The notes beneath the pieces were generated by a model. The model made no database searches. It saw only the letters and a program-made list of their open reading frames with translations, and was not told the origin of the DNA. 64,000 nucleotides of DNA from Chryseobacterium carnipullorum (GTDB lineage Bacteria; Bacteroidota; Bacteroidia; Flavobacteriales; Weeksellaceae), in NCBI RefSeq assembly GCF_900142785.1, contig NZ_FRCD01000014.1:62001-126000 (forward strand), written 5' to 3'. The position numbers and the translations under genes are program-made. Shown in pieces: positions 9,416-17,050 of this stretch (its first letter is position 1; each line of letters begins with the position of its first letter).

Positions 9416-9736
9416 ATGAAAGTCTGGACTTATCTCCTATTAATCTTATTTATGATCACATCCTGTTCCGGCAGTTCAAGTTCTCAGAACCTGACCTGGT
9501 ATAATCATTCAGTTATCACCAATGTAGCAGAAGATCCGGAAAAACCGGAAGAATTCACTCGGGTATCTATTGGCATAAGTCCTCAGATTTTTTATCTGTC
9601 TAAAAAAGCAGATGATTATAAAACTCTTCTTGAAAAAACAAGTCAGAGCCATAAAAAAGGAAAAGCATACCATATAGGTATTGAAAAAAACACCAATATT
9701 ATTAAGCAAATTAATGAAATTCCTTCAACTAAATAG
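9416..9736 (+). CDS. small lipoprotein resembling the protein-glutaminase pro-region
   Basis: A 106-residue lipoprotein with lipobox MITSCSG, 70 bases downstream of the protein-glutaminase gene. By eye its body lines up with the enzyme's pro-region: RVSIGISPQIFY versus KVSFIVTAQFY, then a Tyr-x-x-Leu helix, then IGIEKNTNIIKQ versus VFIKPNTHEIAK. The inference is that it is a free-standing pro-domain that could hold or inhibit the deamidase in the cell envelope. This has not been tested by alignment software. A strong terminator follows, so the two genes probably share one transcript. Confidence 0.75.
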   Translation: MKVWTYLLLILFMITSCSGSSSSQNLTWYNHSVITNVAEDPEKPEEFTRVSIGISPQIFYLSKKADDYKTLLEKTSQSHKKGKAYHIGIEKNTNIIKQINEIPSTK

Positions 9737-9801
9737 TTTCTTTTTTGCTCAAAAATACTGCACTGAAAAAAACTGACTAAAATAATCAGATGAACCTCAT
9801 T

Positions 9802-9836
9802 AAAATCCCCATTATGCTTTTATAATGGGGATTTTT
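9802..9836 (+). terminator. intrinsic terminator after the protein-glutaminase pair
   Basis: A 14-bp perfect stem, AAAATCCCCATTAT (9802-9815) with ATAATGGGGATTTT (9822-9835), ends in T residues. Confidence 0.9.
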
Positions 9837-9949
9837 AATTCAGCTCTGTAAAAGAAAAAGAAAATGTAAACAACACACTGATTATCAGTTATATATTTAT
9901 TATTTAGTTAATCTCTACTATTGCCATCAATTAAATCTATCAAAATTAA

Positions 9950-9980
9950 ATTGTGCACAATATAAATAAGTCTACATTTG
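9950..9980 (+). promoter_or_regulatory. promoter of nitroreductase-ohrR-ohr with overlapping candidate OhrR operator
   Basis: TTG (9951-9953), 19 bases, then TACATTTG (9973-9980) is an ideal Bacteroidota housekeeping promoter. The -33 element lies within the perfect 12-bp palindrome ATTGTGCACAAT (9950-9961), which resembles the ATTGTATACAAT centre of known OhrR boxes. Confidence 0.75.
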
Positions 9981-10050
9981 TGTTGTCATTTAGAGCGAAC
10001 TTAATTTCGGAAATGATAAACACAGATAAATATAATCTAAAATAAAAGAA

Positions 10051-10683
10051 ATGTCATTAATAGAAGACCTACAATGGAGACATGCTGTAAAAGCATATGA
10101 TCCTTCAAAAAAAGTATCAGAACAAGATCTTAACACTATTCTGGAAGCTGCAAGACTTGCTCCCACTTCGTCCGGGCTTCAGCCATTCAGAGTTGTGGTG
10201 GTAGAAAACCAGGAATTAAAAGAAAAAATGGTACAGGGAGCCCTTAATCCCGAAGTGATGAGAGACAGTTCACATGTTTTGGTATTTGCTGCATGGGACA
10301 GTTATTCTAATGAAAAAATTGATAAAGTATATGATCATCATACCGATGTAAGAGACTTACCGAGAGGACGTTTCAGCAGTTATACTGATAAGATCAAGGA
10401 AATGTATGGTGCTCAGACTCCTGAAGAGCATTTTGCTCACACGGCCCGTCAGACTTATATCGCATTAGGTTTAGCAATGGCTCAGGCTGCAGAATTAAAA
10501 ATCGACAGTACACCGGCAGAAGGTTTCAGCAATGCAGTAGTTGACGAAATTCTTAATCTTAAAGACTTAGGATTAAAAAGTGTAAGCCTGTTATATCTTG
10601 GTTACAGAGATGCAGCGAATGACTGGCTTTCTACCATGAAGAAAGTAAGAGTTCCTATGGAGGAATTCATCATTAAAAAATAA
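10051..10683 (+). CDS. NAD(P)H-dependent nitroreductase-family oxidoreductase
   Basis: FMN flavoprotein of the NfsB/FRase type, 210 residues. The N-terminal WRHAVKAYDPSKKVSEQDL (FMN phosphate-binding Arg and Lys) and LAPTSSGLQPFRVVVV are typical, as is the C-terminal SVSLLYLGYRDAANDWL. It could reduce quinones, nitroaromatics or peroxide-derived carbonyls. It is the first gene of a unit with ohrR and ohr, so induction by organic peroxides is likely. Confidence 0.9.
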   Translation: MSLIEDLQWRHAVKAYDPSKKVSEQDLNTILEAARLAPTSSGLQPFRVVVVENQELKEKMVQGALNPEVMRDSSHVLVFAAWDSYSNEKIDKVYDHHTDVRDLPRGRFSSYTDKIKEMYGAQTPEEHFAHTARQTYIALGLAMAQAAELKIDSTPAEGFSNAVVDEILNLKDLGLKSVSLLYLGYRDAANDWLSTMKKVRVPMEEFIIKK

Positions 10684-10715
10684 TATACTCATTCTATTCT
10701 TTCATCTTCAATCTT

Positions 10716-11150
10716 ATGGAAAATTCAAAATCGTTACAATTATCAAACCAGATCTGCTTTCCGCTTTATGTGATTGCGAAAGAGATTACCGGACTTTACC
10801 GTCCGTTCCTGGATGAAATTGATATTACCTATCCACAATATCTTGTGATGATGGTGTTATGGGAAAATGACGGTCTTGCAGTGAACCATATTGGTGAAAA
10901 GCTTTTTCTGGACAGTGGAACTTTAACGCCTCTTCTGAAAAGGCTTGAGGCTAAAGGAATCATCGACAGAAAAAGAAAAAAAGAGGACGAAAGAGTGGTC
11001 GAAGTATTTCTAACGGAGTCAGGAAGACAACTTCAACAGAAAGCCTGTGAAATTCCGGGAAAAATTCAAACTAAAATAGGTATAGAAACAGAAGATCTGC
11101 TACACCTTAAAGAAACCATCTTAAAAATATTAAACAAAATAGAAAAATAA
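10716..11150 (+). CDS. ohrR: MarR/OhrR-family organic peroxide-sensing repressor
   Basis: 144-residue winged-helix regulator. The N-terminal LSNQICFPLYVIAKEITGLYRP matches the OhrR reactive-cysteine helix, with Cys14 as the peroxide sensor; the Tyr residues that hydrogen-bond it in known OhrR are present in the GLYRP and ITYPQY segments. The winged-helix reads LFLDSGTLTPLLKRLEAKGII. It abuts ohr directly (its stop and the ohr start are adjacent), and a palindrome at 9950-9961 is its likely operator. Confidence 0.92.
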   Translation: MENSKSLQLSNQICFPLYVIAKEITGLYRPFLDEIDITYPQYLVMMVLWENDGLAVNHIGEKLFLDSGTLTPLLKRLEAKGIIDRKRKKEDERVVEVFLTESGRQLQQKACEIPGKIQTKIGIETEDLLHLKETILKILNKIEK

Positions 11151-11573
11151 ATGAAAACGTTATACACAACAAAAGTAACAGCACAAGGAGGAAGAAACGG
11201 ACACGTAAAAAGTGAAAACGGAGTTTTGGATGTTGAAGTAAGAATGCCTAAAGCCCTTGGTGGTGGTAATGATGACTTTGCGAATCCTGAAATGCTTTTT
11301 GCAGCAGGATATTCAGCTTGTTTTGACAGTGCTCTTAACCGAGTAATCAGTTTATCTAAAGCAAAAACAGGAGAAACAACGGTCATTGCTCAGGTAAGCA
11401 TCGGACAACTTGACAACGGAGGTTTCGGATTAGCCGTAGAATTGGATGTTAATATTCCGGGCGTATCTATTGAAGAAGCGCAGGCATTAACAGACCAGGC
11501 TCACCAGATCTGCCCTTATTCTAATGCAACAAGAGGTAATATTGAAGTGAAGCTTGCAGTAACGAATAACTAA
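11151..11573 (+). CDS. ohr: organic hydroperoxide resistance protein (Ohr/OsmC family)
   Basis: Thiol peroxidase that reduces lipid and other organic hydroperoxides. The two catalytic cysteines are Cys57 in GYSACFDSAL and Cys121 in HQICPYSNATRGN, the canonical Ohr spacing; the catalytic Arg is likely Arg18 or Arg31. It has 140 residues, the usual size. It begins right after the ohrR stop codon and is followed by a terminator. Confidence 0.96.
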   Translation: MKTLYTTKVTAQGGRNGHVKSENGVLDVEVRMPKALGGGNDDFANPEMLFAAGYSACFDSALNRVISLSKAKTGETTVIAQVSIGQLDNGGFGLAVELDVNIPGVSIEEAQALTDQAHQICPYSNATRGNIEVKLAVTNN

Positions 11574-11591
11574 GATCAATTGCTTTTTAAT

Positions 11592-11625
11592 AAAAAATCT
11601 GTTTCTTTGGAGACAGATTTTTTCT
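11592..11625 (+). terminator. intrinsic terminator after ohr
   Basis: A 14-bp stem with one G-T pair, arms at 11592-11605 and 11610-11623, loop TTTG, ends in T residues. Confidence 0.85.
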
Positions 11626-11781
11626 TTACTTATGGAAAACAAAAAAACAGGCCTTATTTTATATTATAAATCATAACCGGAGCAAACAGGACTGAAATTT
11701 CCTGATCAACTTAATGACATCCATCTAACAACTTTCCATTCATCCAAGTATAAAACCAAAAAACATCAACAGAAATAGGAT

Positions 11782-12513
11782 ATGAATATCATGGATCATA
11801 GTTTTTTACTTATTTGTCTTTTAGTGATTGTATTCTTGGCAATTAAATACTATAGTCCAAAAATAAAAGGATATATTGGTGAGAATAAAGCTTCAAAGGC
11901 TCTCAAAAGGCTGAATACTGAAAAATATACTGTTCTGAATAATATTGAGTTGAAGATTAAAGGTTCCTCTTCACAGATCGATCATATTATTGTTTCAAAT
12001 TATGGAATATTTGTTATTGAAACCAAGAATTACAAAGGTTGGATTTTAGGGTATGAAAAAGATAAATCCTGGATTCAGGCTATTTATCAATACAGACGTA
12101 AGTTTTATAACCCTATTTTACAGAATCAAGGGCATATTTATGCTTTAAAACACGTATTGAAAAATTATCAATATCTGAGGTATTATTCCATCATTACCTT
12201 TACAAAAAGAGCAACGCTTAAAACCAAAACCTATACAGATGTTGTTTATATCAATAAGTTGGTCAAAACAATTAAAAAGTATGATCACGATCACATTAAC
12301 GAATACACTAAGCAAGAAATTGTCGCAAAAATTCTGGCTGCAAAAATAAACCGTCGAAATAAAGATAAAGCACTACGAGCTAATTCCAACACGAATAAAA
12401 ATATTTCATGCCCCAACTGTGGTGGACATCTTATGGAGAGAAGAGGTCAGTATGGCGTTTTCTTGGGATGTATAAATTTTCCAAGATGTAAGTATACAAG
12501 AAATAAAAAGTAA
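11782..12513 (+). CDS. membrane-anchored NERD-domain protein with topoisomerase-type zinc finger
   Basis: 243 residues. One N-terminal membrane helix ([17 protein letters not shown]) is followed by a NERD (nuclease-related) domain: [36 protein letters not shown] with the putative metal-binding Asp and ExK. The C-terminus is a C4 zinc finger, [13 protein letters not shown] then [15 protein letters not shown], like those at topoisomerase I tails. NERD proteins are suspected DNA-processing or defence-associated nucleases; the role here is unknown. It stands alone. Confidence 0.9.
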   Translation: MNIMDHSFLLICLLVIVFLAIKYYSPKIKGYIGENKASKALKRLNTEKYTVLNNIELKIKGSSSQIDHIIVSNYGIFVIETKNYKGWILGYEKDKSWIQAIYQYRRKFYNPILQNQGHIYALKHVLKNYQYLRYYSIITFTKRATLKTKTYTDVVYINKLVKTIKKYDHDHINEYTKQEIVAKILAAKINRRNKDKALRANSNTNKNISCPNCGGHLMERRGQYGVFLGCINFPRCKYTRNKK

Positions 12514-12579
12514 CCAATCTACTCAAAAAGCAGGATAAAAAACGCAACGAAAGATTGAAGTGATATTCAGACAAAACCA

Positions 12580-13209
12580 TTATCTCGTTGCAGAATCACT
12601 CCTTTTAAAAGCATCCACTTTTTTATAAGAATCATTTTTCTCTTTTTCCTTTTTATCTGAAATTAAGATTCCGAAAAGATGGTCTATCTCATGCTGAAAG
12701 ATCACTGCCGTAAAGCCTTCTACAAGCTCGGAGTACTTCTGCCCTTTCAGATCCACATATTCTAACTGAATCACTTTACTTCTGTAAAACTGATCTCTGA
12801 ACTCGGGAATGGATAAGTCTCCTTCAGGGCCAAGATTCTGCAATTCTGATCTCCAGACAATGACAGGATTGATGAAGTATTCCAGAGGATTTCCCTCTTT
12901 ATCAAAACGCTGTACCCAGATGATTTTGCGGTTGATTCCTACCTGAGGGGCTGCAATGCCTACTCCACCGTCTGTAGACAAAAGGGATTCTTTCATTCTT
13001 TTCACTAAAACTGCGGTATTCGGATCAACAGGATTAATCTCTGAAGATAAGCTTAATAATGTGTTATGCTGATTGGCGTCTGTAGTCTGATAAATAGGAA
13101 GTGCCGTATTGACATCTCCGTTGTTGATCAGAGAAATCTCATGGGAAGTCAGTTTCTGCGCATTGATAAAACCGATAAAAAGGATGAACAGAAAAGGTAT
13201 TTTTTTCAT
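12580..13209 (-). CDS. exported peptide deformylase-like metalloprotein with altered metal motif
   Basis: 209 residues with a clear signal peptide (MKKIPFLFILFIGFINAQ). Deformylase motif 1 is GGVGIAAPQ (81-89) and motif 3 is HEIDH (173-177). Motif 2 reads EGDLS (129-133) instead of EGCLS, so the metal-ligand Cys is replaced by Asp131. Normal deformylase acts on nascent chains in the cytoplasm; an exported form with this change probably has another substrate or a different metal. It is a lone minus-strand gene just downstream of the ChaN-like gene and may be transcribed with it if the intervening hairpin is leaky. Confidence 0.88.
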   Translation of the reverse strand: MKKIPFLFILFIGFINAQKLTSHEISLINNGDVNTALPIYQTTDANQHNTLLSLSSEINPVDPNTAVLVKRMKESLLSTDGGVGIAAPQVGINRKIIWVQRFDKEGNPLEYFINPVIVWRSELQNLGPEGDLSIPEFRDQFYRSKVIQLEYVDLKGQKYSELVEGFTAVIFQHEIDHLFGILISDKKEKEKNDSYKKVDAFKRSDSATR

Positions 13210-13298
13210 TTTTATTATTTGGAGTTACAAAGATAGATAATGTCCCTTTAAACAGATAAGTGGAATAGAAGTTTTATACAACTCGCCAGGATATTTTA

Positions 13299-13326
13299 AA
13301 CAAAAAAACGGACCTAAGCCCGTTTC
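13299..13326 (-). terminator. terminator after the ChaN-like gene
   Basis: Read on the minus strand, AAACGG pairs with CCGTTT around a GCTTAGGT-type loop and is followed by a T run. Confidence 0.6.
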
Positions 13327-13335
13327 TATTGAATT

Positions 13336-14208
13336 TTAAAATGTTTTCGTCATATCAGTCGGAATGATTAGATTGAAATCTGTAGGGATATAGTCTTTAG
13401 CCGGTACTTTCAGTTCCGGATCTTCAGATTCAAAAACAGAGATCACCGCCATTTTCAGATTCGGATTCTGCTGCTTAATATACCAATAGATTCCACCAAA
13501 TTCTTTGCTGTGATAGTTTCCGTTATAGTGAATAAATGTTTTTCCTGTTTGTATACTCTTCAGGATAGATTCGGCCATGGTAGCGTCTTTTGTAGCCTGT
13601 GCTGAAATGAAATTCATCACTTTTGTTCCTTCCGCATGGTCTCCCATCATCGCTTTCATTTCCTGATAACCCGGAGTTTCCAAAGTTACTTTAATAGGAA
13701 GCTGAGCAATATAGGTTTTCTCTTTATCGCTTAATGCATTCAGAGATTGCAGCCCCTCTTTTGCGGTTTGGGAAGCATATCTCCTTGGAATATTGGTGGC
13801 AATGAATTTCACTTTTTTGTCTTTAGCGAAATCTACCAATGGTTTATAATCCGTCGCATAATTATTCCATAAACGGGCTGAATCTTTGAATGTCTTAGCA
13901 TCCAATTTTCCTTCTAAATATTGATTCAGCTGATCCTGATTGTCTCTCTCAAACATTTCCGCCCCCAGAATGATCTGTCCGTTTTTCTTTTCAAACAAAC
14001 CTTCTGTCAGTTTCAGCTGAAGCCAGTGATTGATAGAGCTGTTGTGATTTTCACCAAAGAAAACGACATCGTATTCCGCCAGTTCTTTAATCAGCTGGTC
14101 TGTTTTTACTCCTTTTCCTTTTTTGTCATAAAACTGGTAAGCTTTAAAATCCTGTCCGCTTAATGAACAGAATCCAGCCAGTAAAACGGCTATGAAAATA
14201 TTTTTCAT
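13336..14208 (-). CDS. ChaN-like protein, haem-binding-uptake Tiki-superfamily
   Basis: 290 residues with signal peptide MKNIFIAVLLAGFCSLSGQ. The ChaN/Tiki core is visible as VVFFGENHNSSINH, ILGAEMFERDNQDQL, ATNIPRRYAS and the late FIHYNGNYHSKEFGGIYWY. ChaN-type proteins are iron-regulated and bind haem in known cases. An upstream in-frame ATG would add 18 residues before the signal peptide, so the start at 14208 is chosen. It lies downstream of the haem operon on the same strand but is separated from it by a long inverted repeat. Confidence 0.88.
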   Translation of the reverse strand: MKNIFIAVLLAGFCSLSGQDFKAYQFYDKKGKGVKTDQLIKELAEYDVVFFGENHNSSINHWLQLKLTEGLFEKKNGQIILGAEMFERDNQDQLNQYLEGKLDAKTFKDSARLWNNYATDYKPLVDFAKDKKVKFIATNIPRRYASQTAKEGLQSLNALSDKEKTYIAQLPIKVTLETPGYQEMKAMMGDHAEGTKVMNFISAQATKDATMAESILKSIQTGKTFIHYNGNYHSKEFGGIYWYIKQQNPNLKMAVISVFESEDPELKVPAKDYIPTDFNLIIPTDMTKTF

Positions 14209-14277
14209 TTTTATTTTATTTAAACACAAATTACACAAATGATTTTTTACAAATATCACCAATTTTTATGTTGATTC

Positions 14278-14481
14278 TAAACCACAAAAGTCACGATTTT
14301 TTTTTATTTGAACACTTTAGAACACTTTAGTTTTAAAAGTTTTACCATCCTGAAAATAATAAGAGCACATAAGCTGAAAATCAAAGATTTTCACAGAACT
14401 TAAGTGTACTTCGTATGCGCAATGTATTACCTTTAAAAATAACTAAAGTGTTTAATTAGCTTTTGTGACTTTAGTGGTTTA
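14278..14481. repeat. long imperfect inverted repeat in the gap between hmuS and the ChaN-like gene
   Basis: The outer arms, 14278-14294 and 14465-14481, match at 16 of 17 positions (TAAACCAC.AAAGTCAC). Inner ACACTTTAG / CTAAAGTGT copies at 14322-14330 and 14443-14451 continue the pairing. A small internal hairpin GAAAATC-AAA-GATTTTC lies near 14375-14391. It looks like a mobile palindromic or MITE-like element and fills most of the 380-base gap. Confidence 0.65.
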
Positions 14482-14590
14482 AAAAAATTACAATTGATTT
14501 ATTCTTCAGCAAATCCAGCGATCTGCATCAAAACAAAAAGACCGCCTTGAATAAAAAAAACAAAACGGCCCATTCAAAATCATCTAATTA

Positions 14591-15619
14591 TTACTTTTCT
14601 AATTCTGCTACAAGATCTTTCCACTCCTGCAGCTCAGGAATTCCCGGTTTTCTCTTCCCAAAGAACTGAACGATAAAATCTCCTTCTTTGTTGAAAACTT
14701 CAATAGCTGTAACTTCTCCGTCTTCAGTAGGTTTCTTTACGATCCATGCTTCAGCAATTTTGGTAACATCTAAATGTAAGTTGAAGTCAGGATCCATGAC
14801 ATTGAACCACTGCTGGTGCCAAAGTGTTTTTTTTACGTTTCCTGTGTGAATCTGGATAATTCCTCTGTTTCCAACGAATACCATGATCGGAATATTCTTT
14901 TCTGAAGCATCTTCAAGAACATTCACCACTTTGGCATTGTCGATCTTTTGAGCAAATCCTTCCGGTGCTAATCTTAAAGCCTGAGTTCTGCTCACCCCGA
15001 ATTTTCTTGTCATCATAAAGAAATCGTGGGTATCTTTTAATTCTGTCCATGCTTTTTTGAATCCTTCAGCATCAATTTCAGAGTCTGCCTCTTCCGGTGC
15101 TTTTGGAGCTACTACCTCAACTGCTAGAGCATCGTTTTGATTTTCTGCTTTGAATTGTTCTACAATCGCATCAAAAGCGGCTTCGTTACTGTTTTTTGTC
15201 AGATAGATCTTATGAAGCGCCAGACCGTCTTTTCCGAAAAACTGAAGGCTTTTTTTGTCTCCTTCCACTACTGCGAATGCAGATTTCCAGTGGTTCAGGA
15301 ATATTCTGAGGTCAATATCTTCGCCTACAAAAAGCTGTGCATGCGGGCTGCTGAAGTCTCCATTCTGATAAATTCCTTTTCTTTCGTGCACGCATTCGTC
15401 ATTACGGGTAAGCGCCATCACCTTTCCTAGTTTCTCTGCCTCGGTAAGGATAGCCGGAAATTCAGGGTTTAAAACGGTTACGCCTTCTCCTATGCTGGTG
15501 GCTAATAATTCAGCTTCGCTTACGCCTAACTGTACTGCTGCATTTCGTATTCTGATATGTGGATTTTCTGCCTTCAGAGCCTCCCATTTTTCCTTTAGAT
15601 CATTCACTAACGTGCTCAT
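14591..15619 (-). CDS. hmuS: haemin-degrading/haem-trafficking factor (HemS/ChuS family)
   Basis: 342 residues, built of two related halves as in HemS/ChuS: ECVHERKGIYQNGDF plus a first LFVGEDIDLRIFLNHW region, then IMVFVGNRGIIQIHTGNVKK with LHLDVTKIAEAWIVKKPT. It is cytoplasmic, with no signal peptide, and in relatives it binds imported haem and breaks it or hands it on. It is the last gene of the haem operon, starting 4 bases after the methyltransferase stop. Confidence 0.92.
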   Translation of the reverse strand: MSTLVNDLKEKWEALKAENPHIRIRNAAVQLGVSEAELLATSIGEGVTVLNPEFPAILTEAEKLGKVMALTRNDECVHERKGIYQNGDFSSPHAQLFVGEDIDLRIFLNHWKSAFAVVEGDKKSLQFFGKDGLALHKIYLTKNSNEAAFDAIVEQFKAENQNDALAVEVVAPKAPEEADSEIDAEGFKKAWTELKDTHDFFMMTRKFGVSRTQALRLAPEGFAQKIDNAKVVNVLEDASEKNIPIMVFVGNRGIIQIHTGNVKKTLWHQQWFNVMDPDFNLHLDVTKIAEAWIVKKPTEDGEVTAIEVFNKEGDFIVQFFGKRKPGIPELQEWKDLVAELEK

Positions 15620-15623
15620 TATT

Positions 15624-16274
15624 TTATTTTTTTATGGTTAAAACTGTATAAATTCTATGGATGGTTTCTTTTCCTGACTTGCTTTGTATATCTTCTTCTT
15701 TCTCGGAAATTTTCATTCTCTTGAAGTGGCTTTCAGAAACCAGCTCTTCCATTTCAGAGTTGCTGTATAGAGTGAAATTGTATTCCGTAAACGGTAGTGT
15801 TTCCATGAATTGTCTCTGTCCGAAAGTAAGAACGAAGATGCCGTCCTTCTTTAAAACTCTATGGATTTCATTGAGAAACTCAACCGGATTTTCCCAGAAA
15901 TAGACTGTGTTGACCGTAAATATTTTGTCAAAAGTTTGGTCTTCAAAGGGAAGTTCTTTTCCTTCATACAATACAAAATCAGCTTGGCTTTTAAAATCTT
16001 CATTCAGCCTTTTAGCTTCATCATGCATGGTTTGAGAAATATCAACGCCTGTATATTTCAGATTTTGAGCTCTGCTTAAAATATTTTTAAGGTGTCCGAC
16101 ATTTCCGTGTCCTATTTCAAGGATGTACTCATCATCTTCTATCAAAAGCGTTTTGATGCTTTCTAAGGTCATGCTGATGTTGGTGGCATTCATCATCTCA
16201 CCGATCTCTATTCCTTTTTCTCCCTGTGGATTGGCGAGATTCTGCGCGAGGATTTTTAATTCATCTTTTTCCAT
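15624..16274 (-). CDS. class I SAM-dependent methyltransferase in the haem operon
   Basis: 216 residues. SAM motif I is YILEIGHGNVGHL, motif II is YTGVDISQTM, and the later PFEDQTFDKIFTVNTVYFWENP and LNEIHRVLKKDGIFVLTFG are typical of the UbiE/Methyltransf_11 group. It is tightly packed, 2 bases after hmuV and 4 bases before hmuS, so it is surely co-transcribed with haem uptake. Its substrate is unknown; methylation of a haem-breakdown product would be speculation. Confidence 0.9.
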   Translation of the reverse strand: MEKDELKILAQNLANPQGEKGIEIGEMMNATNISMTLESIKTLLIEDDEYILEIGHGNVGHLKNILSRAQNLKYTGVDISQTMHDEAKRLNEDFKSQADFVLYEGKELPFEDQTFDKIFTVNTVYFWENPVEFLNEIHRVLKKDGIFVLTFGQRQFMETLPFTEYNFTLYSNSEMEELVSESHFKRMKISEKEEDIQSKSGKETIHRIYTVLTIKK

Positions 16275-16276
16275 GG

Positions 16277-17050
16277 TTATCCAAAAATGATCATTGGGTT
16301 ATTGGTAATAGGGTGTCCGCAAATGGTGCAGGGAAAATTGTACGCCTCACTGATTGTTTCAGCGGTAAAGACTTCCTGCGGTGTTCCGTAAGCAGATACC
16401 TTTCCTGATTTCATTAATAAAATTTTATCTGCAAACTGCGCTGCAAGATTAAGATCATGAAGCACAACGATCGCGCTGTTGCCTTTCCTGGTGAAGTTTT
16501 TAATAATCTCCAAAGCTTTATACTGATGTTTTACATCTAAATTATTCAGAGGTTCATCCAGAAATACCAGTTTATGGGCGATTTTATTTTCCAGCTGGGC
16601 CATTACTCTTGAAAGATGAACCCGTTGTTTTTCACCGCCGGACAGTGTATTGTATTCTCTGTTTTTAAGATGCTCAACATCTGTTTCGTTCATCATTGTA
16701 TTCATCGCCTCAAAATCTTCTTTACGGGGCTGTGAATCAAAGTACGGATAACGCCCCATCATGACTACGTCTTTTACGTCGAGAGGAATCTCGTTGGAAT
16801 TGTGCTGGGAAAATTTAGACTTATGCTTAGATAATTCTTTCACATCCCATTCTGCAATCAACTGGTCTTTGAATAAAATTTCCTGTTTTCCCTGTTTTAT
16901 TTCATTAGCCAAAATACTGAGCAGACTTGACTTTCCGGCTCCGTTGGGTCCAACAATCGCTAAAAATTCTCCATAGCATAAAGAGACATCAACGCCCTCA
17001 AGAATATGGAAATCCTTGTGAAGATAATTGATCTGATGTGCTTTTATCAT
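16277..17050 (-). CDS. hmuV: haem ABC transporter ATP-binding protein
   Basis: 257 residues. Walker A is GPNGAGKSS, the ABC signature is LSGGEKQRVHLSRVMAQ, Walker B is LVFLDEPLNNLD and the switch His is VVLHDLNLAAQ. This is the HmuV/FecE type. The C-terminus carries FPCTICGHP, a Cys/His cluster also seen in other HmuV proteins. It shares one base with the end of hmuU (TAATG overlap), indicating translational coupling. Confidence 0.95.
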   Translation of the reverse strand: MIKAHQINYLHKDFHILEGVDVSLCYGEFLAIVGPNGAGKSSLLSILANEIKQGKQEILFKDQLIAEWDVKELSKHKSKFSQHNSNEIPLDVKDVVMMGRYPYFDSQPRKEDFEAMNTMMNETDVEHLKNREYNTLSGGEKQRVHLSRVMAQLENKIAHKLVFLDEPLNNLDVKHQYKALEIIKNFTRKGNSAIVVLHDLNLAAQFADKILLMKSGKVSAYGTPQEVFTAETISEAYNFPCTICGHPITNNPMIIFG

